A DNA stretch of 64,000 nucleotides from Sambucus nigra (taxonomy: Eukaryota > Streptophyta > Magnoliopsida > Dipsacales > Adoxaceae): assembly GCA_949130495.1 (NCBI GenBank), contig OX422221.1:24873917-24937916 (forward strand), read 5' to 3'. The notes beneath the pieces are model-generated. The model searched no databases, was not told the origin of the DNA, and saw only the letters and a program-made list of their open reading frames with translations. Positions 1-11,069 of the stretch are shown piece after piece; position 1 is the stretch's first letter, and each line of letters starts with the position of its first letter. Both the position numbers and the translations under genes were made by a program.

Positions 1-2367
1 ATTAGATACTGAAGTTTTGGGTGTAAATAAAAACTATACAACTTTGACCACATTGAAGGGGGGAAAATGTAATTGCCTATTCAAAATGTTTTTCAAGGTT
101 TACTATAACCGTTTGTTTCATCCACTGTAATTTTTCTATTGAATATAAGCACACAATATTCCATTCACTGAAATTGTATGTATTGTAGATGAAAATGTGA
201 TGCGACTACAACACCGCTTTCACAGTAGAATAAATTGTGTTTAATCAGGTGCTTTTATCATAAAAATTTAAGATCACTCCTCAAATATTTTCTCCAATAA
301 TTTCTAAAATGTTTAAGCGATGTTGTTATTAATAGAAAAAAGGTTATTTTACATTAGATTTGCGCCCACCTTCATACGATTTTCTGGATGCATCATGGTC
401 TTACGATGATATTTAGGATTACTATTTGATCGTTCGAGAATGTAATATGTGGTAAGTTGATAATGTTTTCTGATAGTGGATACTTCATGACTGGAGTGAT
501 GATCACTGCATGAAACTACTAAAGAACTGCTACAAAGCATTGCCGGACAATGGTAAGGTAATAGTTGTGGATGCCATTCTTCCTGTGATTCCCAACACCA
601 GTGCATATGTAAAAAGCACGACGCAATTAGATCTTGTTTTGATGACTGATTTCCTGGGAGGAAAAGAGCGCACTGAACAAGAGTTTTTTGCCCTGGCAAA
701 AGGAGCTGGATTTGCAGGAATTAGATTCGACTGCCTTGTCTTCAACTTATGGGTCATGGAGTTTTACAAGTAGATAACTAGTTAATGATCCATACTTTAT
801 GTTAAAAATTTCAATTCGTCTTATGATAATCATATTTCTAAATGAGTAATTCGGGAGAGACCCTTAAATCATATTGCTAGATGAGAACCACTGAGTTGTC
901 AAAAGGGAATTGGTTGGTGTTTTTAAGTGGATCTCACACATTTACCAATATATAATTAAAGAATCATCTATGTCTGATTTCTTAAACTGGGGGTCTTTCT
1001 AAAATTGATAATTTTAAGAAAGCTTTGTTGTTGTCTTATTATCCGACTTTGAATCAGTGTTTGAATTATATGTCTGTAAGAGAAAGATCATCCCATTCTA
1101 TAACTTACTTCCTAATTCTCCTTAAACGTGTACCGATTTATTGCTATGGTGGGTGGGACTGGAGTGTGTGTTGTCTAAGAATTGAAGTGATAATAAATAT
1201 CATCTTTTTTTATCTCGTGTCCCTTCGCAAATAAGATTTAGAGAGTTATCCCCTAGAAATGTGTTGTGTGACGAACTATTAACTCTTTATCTAAATACTG
1301 ATAAATTCACATGTGAAGTTGAACTATGGGAAATGTATTAATATCTTGTTTTTTAACTCTTAACATGAATTATAAGAATTTATTACTTCTTTAAGAATTC
1401 GTGAAAAGTGAAACAACTCAATCGAAATGAGCACTTAGAAGAATATAGTGTAAAGCAGGGGTGTCAAGTGGTTTTGGCCATTATTGTGTCCACTGCGTTT
1501 GGCACGAAAGTGTTCCTAGTATATTTTCAAACAAGTGGATGGAAGGACAACAAATTATCAAGGGTGTTCAGGCTCAAATATAGCCATGAAAGTGAAAAAG
1601 TTAAAAGATCTTTTGAACATTGATCCCAATGGAAGAATTACGCTCTGTTTGGTTATGATTTCAGAAAATTTGGTTTAGAAATTATTTTTGAGACTAATTT
1701 TATAAACTTGTTTTTTAAACACTTTTGGGCATTTGTTAGTATTGATCAACATTTGTGTGGTCTAGTTGTTATTTTCGATATATGTGAGTATTCTATTTGT
1801 TAAATTATAGTTGTAACTATGGTTTCCCCCTTCATATAATTATTCCCTGTTGCATGATATAAATTCACATTTCACCCCCACCCTTCACCAAAAAATAAAA
1901 CTTCATTGTTAGAAATGGGGAATATTATGAGCTCTGAAATTGGTGAAAATTGTGTTTCTTATTTCCTACATAAATTGGAGTTTTAGACATTTAACAAGAA
2001 ATGAAAGAATTAAGGTAAGAGATTTGAAAATCTCAAAAACAATAAGAAGATATAAAAATCAATTAGGTGATTAGGGTTCTTGAAGGAAAAAGACGAGAAA
2101 ATCAAATAAAGCTTTGGATTAGATGCTCAACAAATATGAAGGACGAATCTCAATCCTGTCTTTTTTTTGCATGAGAACAAGTTAATGTTAGTTTAAAGGT
2201 TATTTAAATCCCCATATGCATTTAAGGTACGTTTGTTTTTCTTTATTCTTGGTTAGGTTCCATTATTTCCTCTATTAATCTTTGTGTGTCATTTTTCGTT
2301 AATGAAACTTTTGTCAACAATTTTAAAGGAAAGTAAATTACGCTTTTGCCCTCAAAATAGTATTCTC
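1..2367. repeat. Direct segmental duplication, copy 1
   Basis: This stretch is nearly collinear with 4602-7415. Position 1 aligns with 4602, and similarity ends where copy 1 reads TATTCTCACCTCG and copy 2 reads TATTCTCAAAGATC. The unit holds the end of an intron, the last OMT exon and about 1.6 kb of 3' flank. Differences are scattered substitutions, small indels, a poly-C expansion and a MITE found only in copy 2. The unit continues left of the window. Both copies have the same orientation, as expected from unequal exchange in a tandem gene array. Confidence 0.92.
477..773 (+). CDS. Plant O-methyltransferase, last exon (copy 1, partial gene)
   Basis: This is the terminal exon of a class I plant O-methyltransferase of the caffeic acid 3-O-methyltransferase (COMT) type, which transfers methyl from S-adenosylmethionine to a phenolic hydroxyl in the cytosol. 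It opens after a pyrimidine-rich acceptor ending TGATAG (471-476) and encodes 98 residues and a TAG stop. Visible motifs are WILHDWSDDHC, with the His that acts as catalytic base in this family, LLKNCYKALPDNGKVIVVD, GGKERTEQEF and the C-terminal VMEFYK. An ATG at 510 opens the same frame, but the splice site and the conserved HDWSDDH motif place the exon start at 477. Upstream exons lie outside the window. The exon is intact, so the gene could be functional or a pseudogene. The family is clear; the exact substrate is not. Confidence 0.85.
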   Translation, partial: WILHDWSDDHCMKLLKNCYKALPDNGKVIVVDAILPVIPNTSAYVKSTTQLDLVLMTDFLGGKERTEQEFFALAKGAGFAGIRFDCLVFNLWVMEFYK

Positions 2368-2940
2368 ACCTCGAACCTTGATAGCTTATCGTCATGGGTG
2401 TCCACCTTATGTTCCAACCCATTGTTGCTCATCTCCATTCCGATGATCCTAGACTTCCCCACCCATTAGCTTACCCCTAGTCCTCCCCTTGTGATCCGCC
2501 CCAAGCACTTGGCAGAGCGTGTCCATAGCCAAAGATTCTATCAATGTTTCAAGTATGTTTCATATAATTGAAATTACGCATAAGAACTAAAACTTATACA
2601 AATATATACCAATTTATACCAATATTAATACAAATTCGAATTCGATTTCAATTCATACCAATTTATACCAATATCAATACCAATTAGAATTCAATTTCAA
2701 TGTAGAGAAACAGGTCCTATAGAATTACAGTGTATACAAATTAAAAACGTTATTTATGTTTAGAGCATTTCATATGTTTTAGTCCATTTCATAAGGTGCT
2801 AAGGGGATGGTAACACTATGTGACTTCTCGTAAAATACGATACTACATTAAAGCATGTTAATTATATTAAAGGTTGGAGTTGTCACTCCTTCCCATCACT
2901 AAATTTCGTGCATGAAATGTCTAACCAAAGGGAAATCCAA
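774..2940. other. 3' flank of OMT copy 1, no gene seen
   Basis: This is AT-rich flanking DNA, duplicated in copy 2 up to 2367. The short open frames at 1025-1234 and 1408-1623 do not hold up between the copies: the first gains a stop and the second changes mainly at protein-altering positions. From about 2560 to 2760 there are short imperfect repeats built on ACCAATTTATACCAATAT and AATTCGATTTCAATTC. Confidence 0.6.
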
Positions 2941-2953
2941 ACAATGACCCTGA

Positions 2954-2992
2954 CCCCTCCCCCCCTCCCCCCCCCCCCCCCCCCCCCCCCCC
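2954..2992. repeat. Poly-C tract
   Basis: A C-rich run interrupted by two T residues, ending in 26 uninterrupted C (2967-2992) and followed by GCGCGCG. Further C runs lie at 3205-3221 (17 C) and 3349-3360 (12 C). Confidence 0.95.
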
Positions 2993-3104
2993 GCGCGCGA
3001 TATTTTTTCATTTAGATAGGATAGTTATTAAGACAATTTAGTTTGGATTTAATATGAGAGATTAAGGAAAGAATTTAAATATTTACGTGTGCAATTAATC
3101 CAAC

Positions 3105-3200
3105 TTGTCCAGCTCAATTCAATTCAATATAAAAATTTCAATACCAATTCAATTCAATATCAATATCAATTCCAATGCAATTCAATATCAAAAATACCTA
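3105..3200. repeat. AATTC/AATATC-rich short tandem repeat
   Basis: Imperfect tandem repeats of AATTCAATTC and AATATCAATATC. The same sequence style occurs at 2590-2700, so 2560-3200 may be the two ends of one small degenerate element, but I could not fix its boundaries. Confidence 0.6.
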
Positions 3201-3386
3201 TACACCCCCCCCCCCCCCCCCATCACACTGCCCCCCATCACTCCCTCCTGCCACACAACTCACCCCCTGCCCCACCACTGCCACCCTAACCCCTGCCCCA
3301 CCTATACACACACACACACCCTATCCCCACCACTGCTACCCTCCTTTACCCCCCCCCCCCACCACCACACACACGTACACATGTAG

Positions 3387-3415
<29 letters not shown>
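3387..3415. repeat. (AC)n microsatellite
   Basis: About 14 AC units, preceded from 3230 by a wider region of CCACCC and ACACAC low-complexity DNA and followed by a purine-rich AGAGAG stretch. Confidence 0.95.
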
Positions 3416-3419
<4 letters not shown>

Positions 3420-3549
3420 AAAGAGGGAGAAAGCGAAAACTGACCTGAAAGTAGAGAGAGAGAGAACAAACGCTCGACCTAGAAGAGGGAGACAATGGAG
3501 AGAAAAGAAACGGTGGGGAAAAAAGAGGCGCCTGAGGTTTAAATTATAA

Positions 3550-3746
3550 AAGTTGTCACAGACCAATCAAGGTCTTTGACCGTGACAACTCTATAAAGTT
3601 TTCACGGTCATTGACGGTGACAAACCATTGTCACGGACTTGTCACGATCATTGACCATGACAAAATATGCGTATTTTTTATCAAGGTCAATGACCGTGAC
3701 AAGGCTGGCCAACTCAAAGCTGACAATTTAGCCTTTTGGTGTCGTG
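3550..3746. mobile_element. CACTA-type transposon right terminus
   Basis: The segment has clustered TGTCACGGTC / GACCGTGACA repeats in both orientations, the dense subterminal repeats typical of En/Spm (CACTA) elements. It ends at TTTTGGTGTCGTG, whose reverse complement CACGACACCAAAA is one base from a canonical CACTACACCAAAA terminus. The same repeats recur at 58261-58530, and a matching left terminus lies at 44137. No left partner was found for this end, so it is probably a truncated or decayed copy. Confidence 0.65.
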
Positions 3747-4355
3747 CACCAATGGTCATATCCTTGAGGTCACGAGTTCTGATCTGTGTCTTGATATCAC
3801 AGTCCTACGTCATGTTAGGATAGACTAATTTCCTTGCCATGTGTCCATGGCGGGTTATACCATACTATGAAAGATATTTTGCTGATCCCAAGATGTTTTT
3901 GTTTTGATTATCTGTTCAAAGAACATTATATCTAAAACGCGATCAAGTTATCTCTAATTCCATGTTTTATATTTTCTATAGGATATAGGTAAGACATATC
4001 GTGATGCCCATATAATATGCTTACTGAAACAGAACCTATTATTGTGGATGATCTTTAATAATTGTATGAATGTCTTCATTAACAAGGTATTTGATTGCTA
4101 TATGATCGACAAATATGCTTCCATCATGGAAAATTTTTTAGCACCTTTATAGTTGGGGTCTTATGAGGGAGGCTTTTTTCTTTCTAATTAGATTCAGCAC
4201 ACGGTTCACCATATGCCACTTAAGTATTGTTTAATTTAGTTTGTTGAAACAGAGGAAGAGACTTTCATTCCTCTAAAATTTCTAAATTTTTCAACGCCCT
4301 TATTTGGTGCTATAATAATATGCGACAATAGAGAATGACAGAGTCAACAATGCAG
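3747..4355. other. Intergenic or intronic region, nothing recognised
   Basis: AT-rich DNA immediately upstream of an OMT exon 3. It may contain decayed intron 2 of that gene. I looked for the expected exon 2, which should encode a Rossmann-fold VDVGGG-like motif, and did not find it here. Confidence 0.5.
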
Positions 4356-5374
4356 GTGTGGAATATGTTAGAGGAGATATGTTTGAAAGTGTTCCTAGTG
4401 GAGATGCCATTTTTATGAAGGTAATTTCAAATCATTCACTAACTAACTCTATAAATATATATGTATAAAGGTTTGTATACATGAATTAAACAACACTACA
4501 AACATCTTATAGTGACTTCTTTGGTATGTGTTATGCACTGGGGGATCTTAAGCAATCTTAATGTAGGCAATTTCCCACCCTAAGTTTTTTGGGAAAATAA
4601 AATTAGATACTGAAGTTTTGGGTGTAAATAAAAACTATACAACTTTGACCACCGTGAAGGGGGGAAAATGTAATTGCCTATTCAAAATGTTTTTCAAGGT
4701 TTACTATAACCGTTTGTTTCATTTACTGTATTTTTTCTATTGAATATATGCACACAATATTGCATTCACTGTAATTATATGTGTTGTAGATGAAAATGTG
4801 ATGCAACTACAACACCGCTTTCACAGAAGAATAAATTGTGTTTAATCAGGTGCTTTTATCATAAAAATTTAAGATCACTCCTCAGATATTTTCTCCAGTA
4901 ATTTCTAAAATGTTTAAGCGATGTTGTTATTAATAGAAAAGAGGTTATTTTACATTAGATTTGTTCCCACCTTAATACGACTTTCTGAATGCATCATGGT
5001 CTTGTGATGATATTTAGGATTACTATTTTCTCATTAGAGAATGTAATATGTGGTAACTTGATAATGTTTTCTGATAGTGGATACTTCATGACTGGAGTGA
5101 TGATCACTCCATGAAACTACTAAAGAACTGCTACAAAGCATTGCCGAACAATGGTAAGGTAATAGTTGTGGATGCCATTCTTCCTGTGATTCCTAACACC
5201 AGTGAATATGTAAAAAGCACGACGCAATTAGATGTTGTTTTGATGACTGATTTCCTGGGAGGAAAAGAGTGCACTGAACAAGAGTTTTTTGCCCTGGCAA
5301 AAGGAGTTGGATTTGCAGGAATTAGATTCGAGTGCCTTGTCTATAACTTATGGGTCATGGAGTTTTACAAGTAG
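4356..5374 (+). CDS. Plant O-methyltransferase, exons 3 and 4 (copy 2, partial gene)
   Basis: Two exons are supported, 4356-4420 and 5078-5374. The first follows an acceptor TGCAG, begins with GT completing a Gly codon, and encodes GVEYVRGDMFESVPSGDAIF followed by MK, the SAM-pocket region of COMT-type enzymes. It ends at donor GTAATT in phase 0. The second starts with the Trp codon of the WILHDWSDDH motif after acceptor TGATAG, and encodes 98 residues ending VMEFYK then TAG. It differs from copy 1 at several residues, including NN for DN and C for R in the GGKE motif, and has no stop. Exons 1 and 2 are not in front of it, so this is the 3' half of a gene. It could be a pseudogene or part of a gene split by insertions. 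Confidence 0.85.
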
Positions 5375-7415
5375 ATGACTAGTTAATGATCCATACTTTA
5401 TGTTAAAAATTTCTATTCATCTTATGATAATCATATTGCTAAATGAGTAATTCGAGAGAGACCCATAAATCATATTGCTAAATGAGAACCACTGAGTTGC
5501 GAAAGGGAATTGGTCGGTGTTTTTAAGTGGATCTCACACATTTATCAATATATAATTAAAGAATCATATATGTCTGATTTCTTAAACTGTGGGTCTTTCT
5601 AAAATTGATAATTTTACAAATGCTTTGTTGTTGTCTTATTATCCGACTTTGAATCAGTGTTTGAATTATATGTCTGTAAGAGAATGATCATCCCATTCTA
5701 TAACTTACTTCCTAATTCTCCTTAAACGTGTACCGATTTATTGCTATGGTGGGTGGGACTGGAGTGTGTGTTGTGTGCGAATTGAAGTGATAATAAAGAT
5801 CATCTTTTTTTATCTCGTGTCCCTTCGCAAATATTATTTAGAGAGTTGTCCCTTAGAAATGTGTTGTGTGACAAACTATTAGTTCTTTATCTAAATACTG
5901 ATAAATTCACATCTGAAGTTGAGCTATGGTAAATGTATTAATATCGTGTTTTTTAAGTCTTGACATGAATTATAAGAATTTATTACTTCTTTAAGAATTC
6001 GTGAAAAGTGAAAGAACTCAATCGAAATGAGAAAGTAAAAGAATATAGTGTAAAACAGGGGTATCAAGTGGTTTTGGCCACTATTGTGTCCACTATTGTG
6101 TCATTTGGCACGAAAGTGTTCCTAGTATATTTTCAAACAAGCGGATGGAAGGACAACAAATTAACGAGGGCGTTCAAGCTCAAATATAGCCATGAAAGTG
6201 AAAAAGTTAAAAGATCTTTTGAACATTGATCACCATGGAAGAACTACGCTCTCTTTTGTTATGATTTTAGAAAATTTGGTTTAAAAATTAATTTGGAGAC
6301 TAATTTTGTAAATTAGTTTTTTAAACATTTTCGGGCATTTGTTAGTATTGATCAATTTTCTAAAAAACTCGCCTAGGCTCCGCCTACGCTTGAGGTTTGG
6401 GACAAACGCCTCGCCTTACGATTTTTACGCCTTATTCTTGGTAAAATCATTAAGGCGCCATTTTTTCTAAAAACAACAATGCTTTAGTGAAACGATATCG
6501 CCTTTTAAAAAAAAATTTACAAACCGAACTATTATCTCATCCAAAATACTCAAATAGTATTTTAATTTGCATACATTCAAACATATTTTTATGATATGTA
6601 CAATTTTAGTATTTTAATAGCCTTGTTATGATTAAAAATATTAAAATATACAAAGAAGGCCTAAATGCCTTTTCACGCCCTTTTACACCTAAGGCCCGCC
6701 TAGGCTTCTAAGGCTTAAGGCTTGGCCTCCACGCCTCAATCACCCCCCGCATTTTTTAGAACCTTCGTATTGATCAAGATTTGTGTGGTCTAGTGGCTAT
6801 TTTCGATACATGTGAGTATTTTATTGGTTAAATTATAGTTGTAATTGGGATTTCCCCCTTCACAGAATTATTCCCTGTTGCATGATATAAGTTCACATTT
6901 CACCCCCCCCCCCCCCCCCCCCCCACCTCCACATGTCGCCAAAAAATAAAACATCATTGTTAGAAATGGGGAATATTACGAGTTTTGAAATTGGTGAAAA
7001 TTGTGTTGCTTATTTCCAACATAAATTGGAGTTTTAGAAATTTAACAAGGAATGAGAGAATTAAGGTAAGAGATTTGAAAATCTCAAAAACAATAAGAAG
7101 ATATAGAAATCAATTAGGTGAAAAGGGTTCTTGAAGGAAACAAACAGGAAAATCAAATAAAGCTTTGGATTAGATGCTCAACAAATATGAAGGATGAATC
7201 CCAATCCTGTCTTTTTTTGCATTAGAACATGTTATTGTTAGTTTAAAGGTTCTTTAACGTCCCATGTGCATTTGAGGTATGTTTGTTTTTCTTTATTCTT
7301 GGTTGGGTGCCATTATTTCTTGTATTAATCTTTGTGTGTCATTTTTCGTTAAAGAAACTTTTGTCAACAATTTTATAGGAAAGTAAATGACGCTTTTGCC
7401 TTCAAAACAATATTC
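4602..7415. repeat. Direct segmental duplication, copy 2
   Basis: Copy 2 of the unit at 1-2367, in the same orientation. It is longer because of a 411-bp MITE at 6356-6766 and a C run expanded to 22 C (6903-6924), where copy 1 has only a short C-rich stretch near 1876. Confidence 0.92.
6356..6766. mobile_element. MITE, Mutator-like (11-bp TSD)
   Basis: The element is flanked by an exact 11-bp direct repeat GTATTGATCAA (6345-6355 and 6767-6777). Copy 1 of the duplication has a single copy of the target near 1740, so this is a filled/empty-site pair. The ends are imperfect inverted repeats around TTCTAAAAAA / TTTTTTAGAA. The inner sequence is rich in CGCCTAGGC and AAGGC motifs in both orientations. 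An 11-bp target duplication fits a non-autonomous Mutator-like element. It has no coding capacity. Confidence 0.85.
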
Positions 7416-7595
7416 TCAAAGATCTGAACAAAGTGTATGTTAATGCTTTTGTGAACAACTGGATGTTATTTAAAAAATCATATTATACTGACAAGTGTTT
7501 GTAAAAAAATCCTTAATTTTTTTTAAAAAAAAGATTTTTTTTTAAAGCAAATCTTCATATAACTTATTTAAAAATGTTGATGTGTAAAAAAGTTA

Positions 7596-8560
7596 AGAAA
7601 ACTTTTTCATTATTTAAAAAACAACTGGACTTTTTTAAATATAAGAAATGATTGTTTGTAAGTTTTTTTAGCCAGCTGTATTATTTATAAAACGAGTACT
7701 ATTTTGTAAAAAAAGTAAAAAATCTGTTTATTTAAATTTAAAAAAACTCTCACTACTGTAAATCTATATAAATAAATTCTGATCGTCGAAACAAAATTAT
7801 TTAGAACAACATATGTAGTTTACAATTTTATGTGAATCTAGCGATTAATTTGTTTTACTTGTGTCCTTATCTTTAATGTCTAAGGATTTTAATTTATGAC
7901 CACTTTTGCACGTTTCTAATTTTAAAAACAAATGGATTTTTAAATGTATAATGAAAACACCATGTGAGGCTGTAGATAGTCTTTTGTCTTAAATTTTGTT
8001 TTGTAAACTATGCATATGCATTTACATTTAGACAAATTATTTACATTTTAATCTAAGTACAAAGTAGCATGATCTACAAAATATATGAGTACAAGGTAGC
8101 ATTTTATAAAAAAAAATCATTTAAAAAAACATATAGCTGGATATAATTTACTTAAAACACCGTTTTTTAAAAGAAGCTAAAAAATGATTGACTATTTTAA
8201 AAAAATGGACTTTTTTAAATATAAAAAAAAATACATGTTTGTAAATTTTTTAACAAATTGTATTATTTATAAAAAGATTTCTCTTTTCTAAAAAAAGTTA
8301 AAAAACTGTTTATTTAATTTAAAAAAACTAGACGATAGGTTATCTTCTTAAAAAACATATAGCTCGATATAAGTTATTAAAAAAAACTGTTTTGTAAAAA
8401 CAGTTTTAAAAAAATGATTCGTTATTTTTTAAAAAAAATGGACGTTTTTTATTTTAAAAAATGATTGCCACTTTTTTTAACATTTCGTATTCTTTATAAA
8501 AAGGATTACTGTTTTGTAAAAAAAACTATTTATTTAGTTTTTTAAAAGACTGGATATTAT
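7596..8560. repeat. A/T-rich imperfect repeats
   Basis: Three or more diverged copies of a unit of roughly 130-150 bp. Each contains TGGACTTTTTTAAATAT, then TGTATTATTTATAAAA, then GTAAAAAACTGTTTATTTA (for example near 7625, 8205 and 8440). No open frame of note; 7416-8565 holds no gene that I can see. Confidence 0.65.
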
Positions 8561-8565
8561 CTCAA

Positions 8566-8850
8566 CATGTCCACGATCTTACACATTGCTATCCAACTCA
8601 ACATTTCAAACACCATCTCAAAAGTAGGTCCTAATGCAAAAATCTCCCCCTTTTAACATAGCCACCGAGCTGGGATTTGTTGATAAAAATCCAAGTGCAC
8701 CGGCTATGATTGATAAAATCTAAGTTTAACATTATTTCTATTGTGACTTGTTTACTTGGTGGGAAGTATTTTGTTGAGAATGGTGATGGAGTTTCTTTGG
8801 TTCCCTTGATGACTTTGATTCAACATAAAATCTTAATTGATAGTTTGTTC
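8566..8850 (+). pseudogene. O-methyltransferase exon 1, decayed
   Basis: This segment is clearly related to the OMT exon at 33180-33467. Shared blocks include the N-terminal HIAIQLN region, the SPF stretch, the VDKN/PAMIDKI region, and then GKYFVENGDGVSLVPLM followed by an IQHKILIDS ending. In-frame stops and deletions break the middle, and the LxRLL and YGLGP region is missing. A TC-rich stretch follows, as at the start of intron 1 of the 33-kb gene. It is a dead first exon of another member of the same tandem OMT array, on the same strand. Confidence 0.85.
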
Positions 8851-8979
8851 TTTTTTTTCTCTCTCTCTCTATATTTTTTTTTTCTTTTTGAAATTGACCC
8901 TGATTTAATTTGGTCCATATTTGTTGTGCTCACACAAAATATTTTGAAATCTTGTGACCTTTCATTTCTTCCTTTTTAA

Positions 8980-9240
8980 TTAGTGAGAGTAGACAATTCT
9001 TAGTTTGCAATTCAAAGAAAATGGAAACATTTGTAGTTTAATAATCTCATCGGTGAGTTGTTGTAACCTAACCATTCCACAAATTTCTTCAAACTCACGC
9101 ACGTGGAGGTATGGATCCTCCTTTTCTGTGCCTCGAAAGATGGGAAGTAAATGAATTATGCCCGACTTGAACTCAAAATTATTTGCATTATGCCGGGGAA
9201 GAAGTATACATGATGGTTGACTTGCCCTATTGGGATACAT
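8980..9240 (-). pseudogene. Athila/Ogre-like gag remnant
   Basis: The minus-strand reading (86 residues) resembles the gag N-terminal region of Athila/Ogre-type gypsy elements. It shows a Gln-Pro-Ser-Cys-Ile-x-Leu-Pro start, then LLPIFRGTEKEDPYLHVREF with EEICG, and FPFSL. The frame ends shortly after the FPFSL block, so only a short piece remains. It lies on the same strand as the primer-binding-site remnant near 11000 and the split LTR at 11012-25315, so all three probably belong to one old minus-strand element. Confidence 0.65.
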
Positions 9241-9410
9241 GTAATCCTTTAGGGCATGAGTTTATAGCTCATCTCTCATCTCAGTGCAAATCGAGGTGCT
9301 ACCTATAACAGTATCGGGAATACCAGACTCCACTCTAGCTAAACCACCAGTAGGATCTCGAACCCAACTTTCCATACATCATCATCACTCGATTAATTAT
9401 TTATTTATTT

Positions 9411-9411
9411 A

Positions 9412-9451
<40 letters not shown>

Positions 9452-9478
9452 TTTATTATTTTTATTATTTTTATTTAT
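9411..9478. repeat. (ATT)n microsatellite
   Basis: A perfect to near-perfect ATT/TTA run with ATTTTT variants, inside the leader or gag remnant of the old minus-strand element. Confidence 0.9.
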
Positions 9479-10449
9479 ATAAGGAAATCAAATTAATACG
9501 ACTTAAGACCACACAATTCCTAAACTAGCACAAAGCAATTTGAGTTTATCTAAGTTAGGTGAGGGGAAATTCAGTTTTTAATATGTAGTTTCCTGAGATT
9601 ATTTGTTGACAAGGTGTCTCTGAAATAATCTTCCTAATTAGAAAGATCCTACTCTTGTTCGAGAGAGAATTTAAAAGACTACCAAATTTTACCACCAATC
9701 CTAGTTAAGGTCAAAATGGAACCGATTTGAAAATTTCACGTTTGGATTAGCTTTTAATCCTAGCCTTTTTAAGAGTTTTTCTATGAGCTATGTTATACCC
9801 TATGGCCAATGTCTAATCAATTTTAAGTTAATAATGATGGCTCGGGTAGTACAAATGCCCTGGTAGCATAGTGATTTGTGGGCTAAGGAAGGGTGAATAA
9901 ATCCCCACCTTATCTTAAAATTGGGTTTTACCCTAAAGTCAAATTATGCAACGTGCTTATGGAAATTTGTAAAAATAGTTTCACGTAGGAGTACACAAGA
10001 CTTACCTCCGGCGTGGACTTTTTACGATCACTTGTTTACGCCGAGCCGAAGTTTTATTTGACGTTGATCGAAGGGAAACATTGTTTACATTTTAGTCATT
10101 TCCGAGAGTGCCTTGTGCTCGTGGCAAGATTGCACAAGTAACTTTAGCGTTTTTTCTACGGTTGCTTTCTTTTTCGTGTTTTTTTTCTTTTCTTACTCTT
10201 TTTTTCTAGTCTCTTCTTTTTCTTATCTGAAAAAGAACACAAAAACATTACCAAGCGTAAAGTGCAACAAAATTATTAAATACAAAAATAATTACATATG
10301 CACATACAATGTTTTTTTTAAAAGAGAAACGGAAAAAAAGAATAATTAAAGAACACTATAAGATTTGGGAATATATATATATATATACTAGAAAAAATTG
10401 GTATTGGAAATAAATAAATAATTTCCCAATATTTATTTATTTTTTGTAT

Positions 10450-10870
10450 TTTTAAGTACTTTTATGACAAAACTAGTGTAGAAAAAACTAGTTATTCATA
10501 AAAGACTTTAAACCTGATTTTTTTTATACAAATGTTTTGAAATCTGGAAAGTTCCAGAAAAAAAATAATTAATTTTCAATTTTTCAAATTTGTCGGTAGT
10601 TTATGACAAAACTAGTGTTAAAAAAAAACACTATTTACCCAAGAAAGATCAAATCCAATTAAAAAAACCAATTTTTTTATATACTGAAAAAAATATATGA
10701 CATATTAAGCTACCGAAATAATTTTTTTTAACTTTTTTTTTGCTCCGAATTACTGAACCTTCAAATCTGGAAATTTTTACAAGGATAAAAAAAATTATTT
10801 CATTTGTTTTTCTCTTTCTTCAAATTTTTGGTACTTTTATGACAAAACTAGTGTAAAAAACGACTATTTA
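10450..10870. repeat. Leader repeats with TTTATGACAAAACTAGTGT
   Basis: Three copies of TATGACAAAACTAGTGT, near 10465, 10600 and 10840, each followed by an A-rich stretch and a CTATTTA-like block. They lie between the gag remnant (9240) and the PBS (11000), in what would be the 5' leader of the old minus-strand retroelement. The rest of 9500-11000 is A/T-rich with an (AT)n run near 10372 and no gene. Confidence 0.7.
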
Positions 10871-10990
10871 AATCCCATTAATTTTTTTTAATAAAAAAGA
10901 TAATTCTACTGTTTTTTTTATATACATTACGTTTTTTTTTTCAAATTTTACTAGTCCGAAAGTCAATACGTTTAAAATGAGTCGAAATCG

Positions 10991-11008
10991 CCAGCAGTGG
11001 CACCAAAA
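10991..11008 (-). other. Degenerate primer-binding site of old gypsy element
   Basis: Read on the minus strand this is TTTTGGTGCCACTGCTGGC followed by GATTTCGACT. It resembles the tRNA-Asp-type PBS of Athila/Ogre elements (TGGCGCCGTTGCCGGGGA) with a few C-to-T type changes. It lies just inside the end of the LTR that starts at 11012. Confidence 0.55.
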
Positions 11009-11069
11009 CCTTGTAAAATTTTAAATGTTAAAACTACCGCAAGTGAACGATCAATTCAAATATAGCGGG

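Noticed and set aside
1025..1623. Two small open frames in the OMT 3' flank (69 and 71 codons), with counterparts near 5640 and 6008
   Set aside because: One is broken in copy 2. The other changes mostly at protein-altering sites and gains six bases, so it shows no sign of selection. Conservation is explained by recent duplication.
3089..3549. Pro/Thr/His-rich open frames
   Set aside because: Produced by C runs, CCACCC and AC repeats; low-complexity sequence.
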